64,000 nucleotides of DNA from Candidatus Eisenbacteria bacterium. GTDB taxonomy: Bacteria; Eisenbacteria; RBG-16-71-46; JACRLI01. Position numbers and translations under genes: made by a program. The DNA is taken from assembly GCA_016235265.1 (NCBI GenBank), contig JACRLI010000023.1:5316-69315 (forward strand), read 5' to 3'. Shown here one piece after another: positions 16,027-24,347 of the stretch. The notes beneath the pieces were generated by a model, which was given only the letters and a program-made list of their open reading frames with translations, searched no databases and had not been told where the DNA came from. Position 1 is the stretch's first letter; each line of letters starts with the position of its first letter.

Positions 16027-18495
16027 ATGACTGAGGATGTGGTCTCCCGCCTCCGCCTCGAAATCCGCGGCGCCGTCCAAGGCGTGGGTTTCCGCCCCTT
16101 CGTCTACCGCCTCGCCGAGGAGTTCCACCTTACCGGCTGGGTGCTGAACGACGCGCGCGGCGTGTTCCTGGAAGTGGAAGGCCCGCGCCCGGCGTTGGAG
16201 CGCTTCCGCGAGCGCGTCGAGACCGCGCCCCCGCCGCGCGCTGTCCTGAAATCCGTCGAAGCCGCATGGCTGGAGCCCGCCGGACTCGCCGGTTTCGAGA
16301 TCCGCCACAGCGACGGCGGGGGCTCGAAGAGCGCCCTGGTCCTTCCGGACATCGCCACCTGCCCCGACTGCCGGCGCGAAGTGTTCGACCCCTCGGATCG
16401 CCGCCACGGCCATCCGTTCACGAATTGCACCAATTGCGGGCCCCGCTTCACCATCCTGCGCGGGCTGCCCTACGACCGCCCAAACACCACCATGAGCGGC
16501 TTCCCAATGTGCCCCGCCTGCCGCGCAGAGTACGAAGACCCGCGCGACCGGCGCTTCCACGCGCAGCCCAACGCGTGCCCGGAGTGTGGGCCGCGCGCGG
16601 CGCTGTGGGCCGCGGATGGCAGCGAACTGGCCGGCACCCGCGAGGCCATCCCCGAAGCGGCGCGCGCGCTCGCCGAAGGGCGCATCGTCGCGGTGAAGGG
16701 CCTCGGTGGCTTCCATCTCGCGTGCGACGCGCGATCGGAGCCCGCGGTGGCTCGCCTGCGCGAGCGCAAGCACCGCTGGGAGAAGCCGCTGGCGCTGATG
16801 GCGCGCGACGTGGAGCAGGCGCGGGAGTTCTGCGACGTGGACGAGGTGGCCGTGGCGCATCTGGAGTCGCCGGAGGCGCCGATCCTGCTTCTGCCTCGCA
16901 AGGTGGGGGATGTGGGTGCGGGCGGAGCCGAAGGTGCGCGCGTGGCCTCGGATGCGGGCGCCACCGCCTCCATCTCCACGATTGCCCCCAACGTGGCTCC
17001 CGGCAACCCCTGCCTCGGCGTCATGCTCCCGTCCACGCCCCTTCAGCACCTGTTGCTCCGCGCCTGCAACTTCCCGGTGGTGGCCACCAGCGGCAACCTC
17101 TCCGAGGAGCCTCTGTGCACCGACGAGCGCGAGGCGTTGGTTCGCCTCGCTGGCATCGCCGACCTGTTCCTGGTGCATGACCGGCCCATCCGCCGCCACG
17201 TGGACGACAGCGTGGCGTGGTCGGTGCGCGGCGGCGTGCGCCTGGTGCGCCGCGCTCGCGGGTACGCGCCGCTTCCGGTCAGTGTGGCGCGCGAGCTGCC
17301 GCCCATCCTCGCGGTGGGCGCGCACCAGAAGAACACCGTGGCGCTGAGCGTGGGGCGGCAGGTGTTCGTGAGCCAGCACATCGGGGACCTGGAAACGCCG
17401 CAGGCGCGCGAGGCGTTCGAGCGGGTCATCGCGGACTTCTTGTCGCTCTACGGCGCGCGCCCGCTGGCCCTCGCGCACGACCTGCACCCGGATTTCGTAT
17501 CCACGCGCTGGGCGAAGGCGTGGATGAGCCAGGATGGAGGTCACGAGGTGGTTGGATCGGCCGCAGAAGGCTCGCCCGCGGCGCCTGCACCGGCCGGCGG
17601 CGGTGCGGCGCGCTTGGTCGCGGTCCAACACCACCACGCCCACCTGGCGTCCTGCCTGGCCGAGAACGGCGTCTCAGGCCGCGCCCTGGGGGTCACCTGG
17701 GACGGCACCGGCTACGGCACCGACGGCACCGTCTGGGGCGGGGAGTTCCTGGTGGGCGACGCCTCCGGATACGAGCGCGTGGCGGCCCTCCGGCCCTTCC
17801 GGCTGCCCGGAGGAGAGGCGGCGGTGCGCGAGCCCCGCAGGACCGCGCTGGCGTTGCTCTGGGAGCACTTTGGCGTCGCCGCGCTGGAGCGCGAAGACCT
17901 CGCGGTGGTCCGGGCCGTCCCGGCAGCCGAGCGCCGGGTCCTGGCCACCATGCTCTCGCGCGGCCTCAACGCCCCGGTGACCACCAGCGCGGGGCGCCTG
18001 TTCGACGCCGTGGCGGCCCTGGCCGGTCTGCACCTCACGGTGAGCTTCGAGGGCCAGGCCGCCATGGCGCTCGAGTTTGCCGCAGACCCGGCGGAGATGG
18101 GCCGGTATACTCTCGGGTGCGGTGCGGCGGCGCCGTCCGGGGTCCGCGGGGTGGCTGGCGAGGCCTCTCGCGGCCCGCACGCAGCCCGCCTCACTCTCGA
18201 CTGGGGCCCGATGCTGGAGGAGATTCTCGAAGACCTCTGCCGTGGCCGCGCCGCGGGCACCATCGCCGCGCGATTCATGAACGCCCTGGTGGCCGCCGCT
18301 GTGGAAGTGGCCCGCGCGGTGGACGAGCCCCGAGTGGCGCTTACCGGCGGCTGTTTCCAGAATCGCCTGCTCACGGATCGCATGAGCCGGGCACTTGAGG
18401 AGGACGGCCGCGCCGTCCTGCTCCACGCGCAAGTCCCGCCCAACGACGGCGGCATCAGCTTGGGCCAGGTGATGGTCGCGGCGGCACAGATGTAG
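16027..18495 (+). CDS. hypF: [NiFe]-hydrogenase maturation carbamoyltransferase HypF
   Basis: 822 residues. HypF makes the thiocarbamate precursor of the cyanide ligands of the Fe site from carbamoyl phosphate. Domain order is visible: acylphosphatase (RGAVQGVGFRPFVYRL, residues ~14-29), two zinc fingers (CPDCRREV...NCTNCG and CPACRAEY...ACPECG, ~115-190), a YrdC-like domain (VKGLGGFHLACDA), then a Kae1-like domain with 'QHHHAHLASCLAENG' and 'LTGGCFQNRLL'. ATG 16027 starts MTEDVVSRLRLEIRG. It begins the plus-strand hypF-C-D-E cluster that serves the hydrogenase at 25-28 kb. Confidence 0.95.
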   Translation: MTEDVVSRLRLEIRGAVQGVGFRPFVYRLAEEFHLTGWVLNDARGVFLEVEGPRPALERFRERVETAPPPRAVLKSVEAAWLEPAGLAGFEIRHSDGGGSKSALVLPDIATCPDCRREVFDPSDRRHGHPFTNCTNCGPRFTILRGLPYDRPNTTMSGFPMCPACRAEYEDPRDRRFHAQPNACPECGPRAALWAADGSELAGTREAIPEAARALAEGRIVAVKGLGGFHLACDARSEPAVARLRERKHRWEKPLALMARDVEQAREFCDVDEVAVAHLESPEAPILLLPRKVGDVGAGGAEGARVASDAGATASISTIAPNVAPGNPCLGVMLPSTPLQHLLLRACNFPVVATSGNLSEEPLCTDEREALVRLAGIADLFLVHDRPIRRHVDDSVAWSVRGGVRLVRRARGYAPLPVSVARELPPILAVGAHQKNTVALSVGRQVFVSQHIGDLETPQAREAFERVIADFLSLYGARPLALAHDLHPDFVSTRWAKAWMSQDGGHEVVGSAAEGSPAAPAPAGGGAARLVAVQHHHAHLASCLAENGVSGRALGVTWDGTGYGTDGTVWGGEFLVGDASGYERVAALRPFRLPGGEAAVREPRRTALALLWEHFGVAALEREDLAVVRAVPAAERRVLATMLSRGLNAPVTTSAGRLFDAVAALAGLHLTVSFEGQAAMALEFAADPAEMGRYTLGCGAAAPSGVRGVAGEASRGPHAARLTLDWGPMLEEILEDLCRGRAAGTIAARFMNALVAAAVEVARAVDEPRVALTGGCFQNRLLTDRMSRALEEDGRAVLLHAQVPPNDGGISLGQVMVAAAQM

Positions 18496-18558
18496 GGCAG
18501 GCATTCGTGCTCGCCAGATTCTGACTGAATTGTCTCGGCAGGCATGAATGCCTGCCCT
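18494..18558. repeat. REP-like inverted repeat, GGCAGGCAT family
   Basis: AGGGCAGGCATTC (18494-18506) pairs with GAATGCCTGCCCT (18546-18558). The right arm lies inside a compact palindrome, GGCAGGCATGAATGCCTGCC at 18537-18556. The same 20-mer occurs at 54175-54194. A degenerate third arm (GGCAGGCACAAACG) is at 18579. The left arm overlaps the last two bases of hypF; the element lies between hypF and hypC. Confidence 0.75.
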
Positions 18559-18613
18559 GCGCGTACGATCACTCATTTGGCAGGCACAAACGCCCGCCCC
18601 AGGAGTCCACCCC

Positions 18614-18961
18614 ATGTGCCTCGGTGTCCCCGGCAAGGTGATGGATATCCAGGAGAACGCCCTGGGGATGACCATGGGCACGGTGAGCTTCGGCGGCGTC
18701 ACCAAGGAAGTCTGCCTTGCCTACGTTCCGGAAGTGCAGCCCGGCGAGTTCGTGGTGGTGCACGTGGGCTTCGCCATCAGCCGCATCAGCGAGGAGGAGG
18801 CCGCGGAGACCTTCGAGCTGCTGAAGCGCATGGGCGAGCTGGCGGAGCTGGACGTGCCGCAGCCGGATGCGCAACGGCCCGCTTCACCGCAGCCGGGCGC
18901 GCAACGGCCTGCCCGTCCGCAGCCGGATCCGCCCGGCAAGCCCGGCCCCGCCGCCTCCTGA
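18614..18961 (+). CDS. hypC: Hydrogenase maturation chaperone HypC with Pro-rich tail
   Basis: 115 residues. It starts [12 protein letters not shown], where the conserved Cys2 holds the Fe(CN)2CO unit together with HypD. The core ends near residue 80, the normal size. The extra tail is a decapeptide repeat ([26 protein letters not shown]) that HypC normally lacks. The tail could be a flexible linker or simply a repeat expansion. The ATG at 18614 is fixed by the required Met-Cys start. hypD starts 17 nt downstream. Confidence 0.93.
   Translation: MCLGVPGKVMDIQENALGMTMGTVSFGGVTKEVCLAYVPEVQPGEFVVVHVGFAISRISEEEAAETFELLKRMGELAELDVPQPDAQRPASPQPGAQRPARPQPDPPGKPGPAAS
18857..18931 (+). repeat. 30-nt tandem repeat encoding the HypC tail
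   Basis: Two full 30-nt units (18857-18886, 18887-18916) and a half unit begin CCGCAGCCGG and keep the reading frame, giving the PQPxAQRPAx repeat. Confidence 0.8.
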
Positions 18962-18978
18962 CCCACCCCGGAGCCCGC

Positions 18979-20067
18979 ATGCGATTCGTGGATGAGTTCC
19001 GCAACGAGGCCGACGTGCAGGCCCTGGCGCAGGCTATCGGCGGCGTGGTGACCCGTCCGTGGACGCTCATGGAGATCTGCGGCGGGCAGACCCACACCCT
19101 CATCAAGTACGGCCTCGACCGGCTCTTCCCCGAGCAGGTCACCCTCGTGCACGGCCCGGGCTGCCCGGTGTGCGTCACGCCGCTGGAACTCATTGATCGC
19201 GCCATCGCCATCGCCCGCCGCTCCGAGGTGATCTTCACCTCCTTCGGCGACATGCTGCGCGTGCCTGGCAGCAGCACCGATCTCCTCAGTGTGAAGGCCC
19301 AGGGCGCCGACGTGCGCATGCTGTATTCGCCGCTGGACGCGCTGAAGCTGGCGCGCGCCAACCCGGACCGCCCGGTGGTGTTCTTCGCGGTCGGCTTCGA
19401 GACCACGGCACCCGCCAACGCCATGGCCGTGTGGCAGGCGGAGAAGGAGGGCCTCGAGAACTTCTCCATCCTGTGCTCGCACGTGCTGGTGCCGCCCGCC
19501 ATGGAGGCCGTATTGGGCTCGCCGCACAACCGCGTGCAGGGCTTCCTGGCCGCGGGCCACGTGTGCGCGGTGATGGGCTATCACGAGTACCTGCCCATCG
19601 CCGAGAAGTACCGCGTGCCGGTGGTGGTGACCGGATTCGAGCCGGTGGACCTGATGCAGGGCGCGCACATGCTGTTGCAGGCGCTGGAGGAGGGCCGCCA
19701 CGGGGTGGAGAACCAGTACGCCCGCGTGGTGTCGCGCGAAGGGAACGTGCCCGCCCAGCGGCTCCTTCGCGAGGTGTTCGAGCCCTGCGACCGCCCGTGG
19801 CGCGGGATCGGCGTGATCCCGCAAAGTGGCTACGCGCTGCGCCCGAAGTACGCCCGCTTCGACGCCGGCAAGCGCTTCGACGTGGACGGCATCACCGCCA
19901 CCGAGCCCGCCGAATGCATCGCGGGCCAGATCCTGCAAGGGCTGAAGAAGCCCCACGAGTGCACCGCGTTTGGCGGCCGTTGCACGCCGGAGCACCCGCT
20001 GGGTGCGCCCATGGTCTCCTCCGAGGGAGCGTGCGCGGCGTACTACCACTACGCGAGGGTGCGCTAG
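18979..20067 (+). CDS. hypD: Hydrogenase formation protein HypD
   Basis: 362 residues, typical length. HypD is the Fe-S scaffold on which, with HypC, Fe(CN)2CO is built. Signature motifs are [15 protein letters not shown] (redox-active Cys34), [11 protein letters not shown] (Cys62, Cys65), [20 protein letters not shown], and the C-terminal cluster ligands in [19 protein letters not shown]. All key cysteines are present. ATG 18979 begins MRFVDEFRN with a CCGGAGCCC site. It lies between hypC and hypE in one operon. Confidence 0.96.
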   Translation: MRFVDEFRNEADVQALAQAIGGVVTRPWTLMEICGGQTHTLIKYGLDRLFPEQVTLVHGPGCPVCVTPLELIDRAIAIARRSEVIFTSFGDMLRVPGSSTDLLSVKAQGADVRMLYSPLDALKLARANPDRPVVFFAVGFETTAPANAMAVWQAEKEGLENFSILCSHVLVPPAMEAVLGSPHNRVQGFLAAGHVCAVMGYHEYLPIAEKYRVPVVVTGFEPVDLMQGAHMLLQALEEGRHGVENQYARVVSREGNVPAQRLLREVFEPCDRPWRGIGVIPQSGYALRPKYARFDAGKRFDVDGITATEPAECIAGQILQGLKKPHECTAFGGRCTPEHPLGAPMVSSEGACAAYYHYARVR

Positions 20068-20081
20068 GATGCGCGCCGTGC

Positions 20082-20153
20082 GATGAAGCTGATGGGCGCG
20101 ATGAAGCTGAAGAGTGCGACGAAGTCGGGGGGCGCGATGAATCCTCGTGGCCG
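20082..20153 (+). repeat. 18-nt tandem repeat between hypD and hypE
   Basis: Four degenerate units of 18 nt starting GATGAAGCT (20082, 20100, 20118, 20136) fill the 92-nt gap between hypD and hypE. In the hypE frame they would encode acidic hexapeptides (CDEADG, RDEAEE, CDEVGG). It reads like a lost coding extension or an intergenic repeat expansion. Confidence 0.7.
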
Positions 20154-20159
20154 CGTTCG

Positions 20160-21227
20160 ATGAGCGGCAAGACTGTCGTCCTCGAAGGGCCCAGCTGCCC
20201 CATTCCCATCCAGGAATATCCGCACATCCTGATGGGCCACGGCGGCGGTGGCCGCCTCACGCAGATGCTCATCGAGAAGATGTTCCTCGAGGCCTTCCGC
20301 AATCCCGCGCTGGAGCAGCTGCACGACGGCGCGGTGCTGGACGTGGGCGGCGCGCGCCTCGCGATCTCCACCGATACGTTCGTGGTCAGCCCGCTGTTCT
20401 TCCCCGGCGGCGACATCGGCTCGCTCTCCGTGCACGGCACCGTGAATGACCTCGCCATGTGCGGGGCCCAGCCGCTGGCGCTCACCGCGGCCTTCGTGCT
20501 GGAGGAGGGCCTGCCCATGGACGGGCTGTGGCGCATCACGCGCTCGCTGCAGGCCGCCGCGGAGCAGGCCGGCGTGCGGGTGGTGACCGGCGACACCAAG
20601 GTGGTGGACCGCGGCAAGGGCGACAAGATCTTCATCAACACCACCGGGCTGGGGCTGGTGGCGCCGGGGGTGGCGGTGTCGCCCCGCAACGCCCGACCCG
20701 GTGACGTGGTGCTGCTGAGCGGGGCGATCGCCATGCACGGCATCGCCATCATGAGCGTGCGCGAGGGGCTGGAGTTCGGGACCACCATCGAGAGCGATTC
20801 GGCGGCGCTGCACGGGCTGGTGGCGGACGTGCTCGCGGCGGCGGGACCCGGTGCCGTGCGCGTCCTGCGCGATCCCACGCGCGGCGGCGTGGCCAGCGCG
20901 CTCAACGAGATTGCCGCGGCGTGCGGCGCCGGGATCTGCCTTCAGGAGACCGCCATCCCGGTGCACGAGCAGGTGCGCGGCGCCTGCGAGATCCTGGGCC
21001 TGGACCCGCTCTACGTGGCCAACGAGGGCAAGTGTATCGCCATCGTGGCCCCGGAGGCCGCGGAGGAGGCGCTGGCCGCGATGCGTGCGCACCCGCTGGG
21101 GCGCGAGGCGGCCATCGTGGGCGTGGTCACGGAGGAACACCCGGGGCAGTTGCTGCTGCGCAGCCGCGTGGGCGGGCTTCGCGTGGTGGACATGATGAGC
21201 GGGGAGCAGTTGCCGAGGATTTGCTAG
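20160..21227 (+). CDS. hypE: Hydrogenase maturation dehydratase HypE
   Basis: 355 residues. HypE accepts the carbamoyl group from HypF on its C-terminal Cys and dehydrates it to a thiocyanate for Fe. It ends PRIC, the required terminal cysteine. The PurM-like ATP-binding features are ILMGHGGGGRLTQMLI, VVTGDTKVVDRGKGDK and LRDPTRGGVASALNEIA. ATG 20160 (MSGKTVVLEG) follows a tandem repeat region; an in-frame GTG inside the hypD end is possible but would add repeat-encoded sequence unlike other HypE. It is the last gene of hypF-C-D-E. Confidence 0.95.
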   Translation: MSGKTVVLEGPSCPIPIQEYPHILMGHGGGGRLTQMLIEKMFLEAFRNPALEQLHDGAVLDVGGARLAISTDTFVVSPLFFPGGDIGSLSVHGTVNDLAMCGAQPLALTAAFVLEEGLPMDGLWRITRSLQAAAEQAGVRVVTGDTKVVDRGKGDKIFINTTGLGLVAPGVAVSPRNARPGDVVLLSGAIAMHGIAIMSVREGLEFGTTIESDSAALHGLVADVLAAAGPGAVRVLRDPTRGGVASALNEIAAACGAGICLQETAIPVHEQVRGACEILGLDPLYVANEGKCIAIVAPEAAEEALAAMRAHPLGREAAIVGVVTEEHPGQLLLRSRVGGLRVVDMMSGEQLPRIC

Positions 21228-21333
21228 GCGCGTACTTGCCGCGTCCCCGGGGAGATGCTGCCGCGACTTCGGGGAAATGCTGCCGCGTTTGTCGTTGTGG
21301 CCGTGGATCTGTCGTCTGCCGTTCGACTGCCAA

Positions 21334-22077
21334 CTACTTCCGCTTCAGAGAATCCACTGGCGCCATCCGAGCCCCCGCGTAGGTCTGCATCTCCACCGGC
21401 AGATGCCCCACGTCGCTGAAGCCCGCCAGCCGGCAGGTGCCGTCGGGACGCACGTGGATCGTGGTGACGCTGCAGTGCCCGATCATCATGGACAGCCACC
21501 GAATGGGATCCGCGCCCAGCGCGCGGCACACCAGGTAGCGGATCACGTTTCCGTGACACACCAGCGCTTCGGAGCTGTCCGGGCCCGACGTGGGGCGGAA
21601 GTAGCGGACCACCACGCGCTCGAGCTGGGAGCGACAGGAGTCCGCCTCGCCGGGGGCGAGGTCTCGCATCACGTCCTGCCGGGGTGTGGCCGGGGTGCAC
21701 TCGCACAGGTCGGAGTCCGGCTCCACACCGCGGCCGGGGAGCGCCTGGACCACGATCTCCGCGGTCTCCCGCGCCCGCGTGAGGGTGCTGGCGTGCACGT
21801 GGCTCACGCCCGAGGGCAGTCCCGCGAGGCGGAGGCCAACAATCCGGGCCTGTTCGCGCCCCAGCGGGGTGAGCGCCTTTCCGATGCGCTCGCTGCGCGG
21901 GTCCGTTTCATCGTAGATGCCATGGCGAATGAGGTAGAGGACCCGGGTGCCGTGGCCCGCCGGCGTGATCGGCGCCGGGCCGCTCTCGGCGGCTCGGGGG
22001 AACGCCGGCGCCAGCCAGAGGGACGTGCAGACAATCATGGAGGCGAGCGCCAGGCGCAGGTTCGGATGTGGACGCAT
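21334..22077 (-). CDS. Histidine phosphatase family protein, exported
   Basis: 247 residues. A signal peptide (about residues 1-30, MRPHPNLRLALASMIVCTS) precedes a phosphoglycerate-mutase-like domain: LIRHGIYDE contains the catalytic RHG, and VCHGNVIRYLVCRAL the second His. The fold suggests a phosphatase acting outside the cytoplasm; the arrangement 'LIRHG.y....' is closest to PGAM5-type phosphatases. ATG 22077 gives the signal peptide; 36 more codons are open upstream but lack a signal. It converges with hypE across a 106-nt gap. Confidence 0.8.
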   Translation of the reverse strand: MRPHPNLRLALASMIVCTSLWLAPAFPRAAESGPAPITPAGHGTRVLYLIRHGIYDETDPRSERIGKALTPLGREQARIVGLRLAGLPSGVSHVHASTLTRARETAEIVVQALPGRGVEPDSDLCECTPATPRQDVMRDLAPGEADSCRSQLERVVVRYFRPTSGPDSSEALVCHGNVIRYLVCRALGADPIRWLSMMIGHCSVTTIHVRPDGTCRLAGFSDVGHLPVEMQTYAGARMAPVDSLKRK

Positions 22078-22124
22078 AGTCGTCCCAGTCACTTCGGCCT
22101 GGTTCCTTCCATCCGATATGTGGC

Positions 22125-22508
22125 TCAATTCCCGCCCCCAGAGTTCCGCCTGGCCTCCGAGCACTCCTCCAGGAATGCACGCCACGAATCGCCCGCACCC
22201 CGGCCAGCTAGCTCGCCCCTACAGTCAGTCACTGCCGCGAATCGAACGAAAATGGCAATGCTATCAGCTGTCCTGGTTGCGGACCTCCAAGTATAAGTCA
22301 GCCTCCCGCTAGTGTCGCCGACGGTTGGGCCGACAAAACGAGACGCATCTATTCCATACTCCTGCGTGTATTCCGTGTAGCTCTTGACTGCAATTTCCTG
22401 CTTCTCGTCGGGCGTACAGTTCCTTCTATCCGTAATCCCACAAGAGCAGAACTGCGCACACAGGGTGACGGAAATCGTTGCGCCGAATACCACGCGACGC
22501 AGACTCAT
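22125..22508 (-). CDS. Hypothetical secreted or lipoprotein-like small protein
   Basis: 127 residues with no family I recognise. It begins with a hydrophobic segment (MSLRRVVFGATISVTLCAQF) followed by CSCG, which could be a lipobox-like or secreted start. The body has RNCTPDEKQEIAV, YTQEYGIDASRF and TDCRGELAGRG, mixed polar with several Cys. ATG 22508 gives the cleanest signal; ATG 22541 is an alternative adding 11 residues. The 5' half is visibly less GC-rich than the hyp genes around it, hinting at a different origin. Confidence 0.45.
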   Translation of the reverse strand: MSLRRVVFGATISVTLCAQFCSCGITDRRNCTPDEKQEIAVKSYTEYTQEYGIDASRFVGPTVGDTSGRLTYTWRSATRTADSIAIFVRFAAVTDCRGELAGRGAGDSWRAFLEECSEARRNSGGGN

Positions 22509-22585
22509 CCAATGGGTGCTTCTCACCAGTGCGGACCTCATGACGCGAGCCTCCCGGAATGGATGCGCTCTCATTCGCCGTACGC

Positions 22586-23299
22586 CTACAACCCCAGGTA
22601 GATCACAGCCAGCCCCGACATCGCCACCACCCCGCCGGCCATCGCATGCGCCCACCGCTCCATCCGTCCCAGCCGCAGCCGCTCCATGCCCGCCTGTCCC
22701 GCGAGCACCAGCCCCACCATGGCCACCACCGTGATGAGCCCGAAGACCAGGCCCGTGGTCCCGGCCAGCTCCCAGCGACCGCGGCTGGCGGGCAGCACGA
22801 ACAGTGGGATCAGCGGCTCGCACGGACCCAGCACGAACACCACGAACAGCGCCCAGAACGTGGAACTCTTTCCCGGCTCCACGGGAATCTCGTGGTGGTG
22901 ATGATGATGCCCGCCGTGGTGCATGTGCACGTCCGCGCCGTGCGCGTGCGGGTCGATCCCCCGGCGCGCGCGGAACGCGGTCCGCAGGCCCCACAGCATG
23001 TACGCCAGCCCGAACCACACCAGCGCCCACGCGGCCCAGTCGCCGCGGGCGCCCTCCAGTTTCTGCACCCATCCCAGAGTGGCGCCGGCGAGCACGCCGA
23101 CCAGGCCCAGCACGATGGAGGAGCCCACGTGGCCGATGCCGCACAGGATGGTGATCAGCACCGTGCGCGCCCGGCTCCAGCGGCGCGCGCGCGCCAGCAT
23201 GATGAACGGCAAATAGTGGTCGGGGCCCAGCACGGTGTGCGTGATGGCGATGCCGCACGCCGCCAGCATCAGGTCCAGGGAGATATGGTCCATGGTCAT
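22586..23299 (-). CDS. Nickel/cobalt-type membrane permease, His-rich loop
   Basis: 237 residues with six or so hydrophobic helices. Helix 1 has ITHTVLGPDHYLPF, like the H(x)nDH metal site of NicO/RcnA-type transporters. A cytosolic or periplasmic loop is very His-rich (HMHHGGHHHHHHE), suited to Ni2+ binding. FVLGPCEPLIPLFVLPA follows. Position directly after hypB, with overlapping stop and start (23296-23299), strongly suggests nickel supply for the hydrogenase. HupE/UreJ and sulfite-exporter-like families are alternatives, so no symbol is given. Confidence 0.7.
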   Translation of the reverse strand: MTMDHISLDLMLAACGIAITHTVLGPDHYLPFIMLARARRWSRARTVLITILCGIGHVGSSIVLGLVGVLAGATLGWVQKLEGARGDWAAWALVWFGLAYMLWGLRTAFRARRGIDPHAHGADVHMHHGGHHHHHHEIPVEPGKSSTFWALFVVFVLGPCEPLIPLFVLPASRGRWELAGTTGLVFGLITVVAMVGLVLAGQAGMERLRLGRMERWAHAMAGGVVAMSGLAVIYLGL

Positions 23300-23970
23300 G
23301 CCCTGCGCTTGCCCTCCAGCCGCTCCATCAACAGGTCACACCACTCCCGGATGCCTTCGCCGGAGGTCGCCGAGGTCACGAACAGCCTGCCGGTCGGGTT
23401 CAGCGCGGCCACCTGCGCGCGCGCCTCGTCCAGCTTGAACGGCACGTGCGGCAGCAGGTCGGACTTGGTGATCACGGTCACTTCCGAGCGCGAGAAGATG
23501 GCCGGGTACTTGAACGGCTTGTCCTCGCCCTCGGTGACCGAGAGCACCGCCACCTTGAAGTCCTCGCCCAGGTCGTAGGAAGTGGGGCAGATCAGGTTGC
23601 CCACATTCTCGATGAACAGGATGTCCGGCTTGCCCATGCCCGCCTGTTCCAGCGCGGTGCGCACCTGGCGCGCGTCCAGGTGGCAGGCGCCGCCGGTGAG
23701 GATCTGGTGCGCGGGGATGCCCGCGGCTCGCAGCCGGTCGGCGTCGCGCTCGGTGGCGATGTCGCCGTCCAGCGCCGCCATGCGCACGCGCCCGGTGAGC
23801 GCGCGCACGGTGGCCTCGAGCAGCGAAGTCTTACCGGATCCGGGCGAGGAGATCAGGTTCACCACCAGCATGCGGTCGGCGCGGAAGCCGCGTCGCAGCT
23901 CCGCCGCGGCCTCGTCGTTGGCGGCCAGGACGCGCTGCTGCACGTTCACCTGTTGCACGGGACTGGTCAC
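23296..23970 (-). CDS. hypB: Hydrogenase nickel incorporation GTPase HypB
   Basis: 224 residues from a GTG start whose GTGA overlaps the hypA stop. HypB is the SIMIBI GTPase that drives Ni delivery with HypA. The P-loop SSPGSGKTSL is at residues 41-50; ALDGDIATERDADRL is switch I; ENVGNLICP, GEDKPFKYPAIF and ITKSDLLP follow (guanine-specificity loop). The metal-site motif GGACHLDA is present. It lacks the long N-terminal His stretch found in some HypB proteins; the His-rich loop of the next gene may serve for Ni storage. Confidence 0.95.
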   Translation of the reverse strand: MTSPVQQVNVQQRVLAANDEAAAELRRGFRADRMLVVNLISSPGSGKTSLLEATVRALTGRVRMAALDGDIATERDADRLRAAGIPAHQILTGGACHLDARQVRTALEQAGMGKPDILFIENVGNLICPTSYDLGEDFKVAVLSVTEGEDKPFKYPAIFSRSEVTVITKSDLLPHVPFKLDEARAQVAALNPTGRLFVTSATSGEGIREWCDLLMERLEGKRRA

Positions 23971-24338
23971 GGGGCCGGCTCCTGCACGTCGTCGGGAGTG
24001 AAGCTCAGATGGAGAATGTCCAGTTCGTCGCCGCCTTCCACGCGCAGCGGGCTCTCGCAGCGGGGACACAGGCGCAGCCACGAGCCCGCGCCGCGCTCGG
24101 CCACTTCGCCGCACTTGAGGCAGGTTTGCCGCGCGGGGCGCCACTCGACCTCGAGCCTCGAGCCCTCGTCCGGCGTGCCGGCGGTGACCGCCTGCCACGC
24201 GAATTGTAGCAGTTCCGGCTCCACGGCCGACAGCTCGCCCACCGCTACGCGCACCTCCTCGATGCGCCCCGGCCCGTGCGATTCCATGGTCCGGCGGCAG
24301 GCGCGGTGGATCTCGGTGGCGACGCCCAGTTCGTGCAG
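23967..24338 (-). CDS. hypA: Hydrogenase nickel metallochaperone HypA, probable CTG start
   Basis: 123 residues when read from CTG 24338. HypA binds Ni through its N-terminal Met-His and carries a Zn site. The zinc cysteines are Cys73-Cys76 (CLKC) and Cys91-Cys94 (CPRC). The first ATG (24287) would drop the essential start; in frame upstream the DNA encodes (L/M)HELGVATEIHRAC, the conserved HypA N-terminus, starting at CTG with GGAG six bases ahead. No ATG, GTG or TTG exists at that place. Stop overlaps hypB. Confidence 0.85.
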   Translation of the reverse strand: MHELGVATEIHRACRRTMESHGPGRIEEVRVAVGELSAVEPELLQFAWQAVTAGTPDEGSRLEVEWRPARQTCLKCGEVAERGAGSWLRLCPRCESPLRVEGGDELDILHLSFTPDDVQEPAP

Positions 24339-24347
24339 ATTGGTCTC

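Noticed and set aside
24287..24287. ATG at 24287 as the hypA start
   Set aside because: It would remove the conserved MHELG nickel site, which is encoded in frame 51 nt upstream with a ribosome site.
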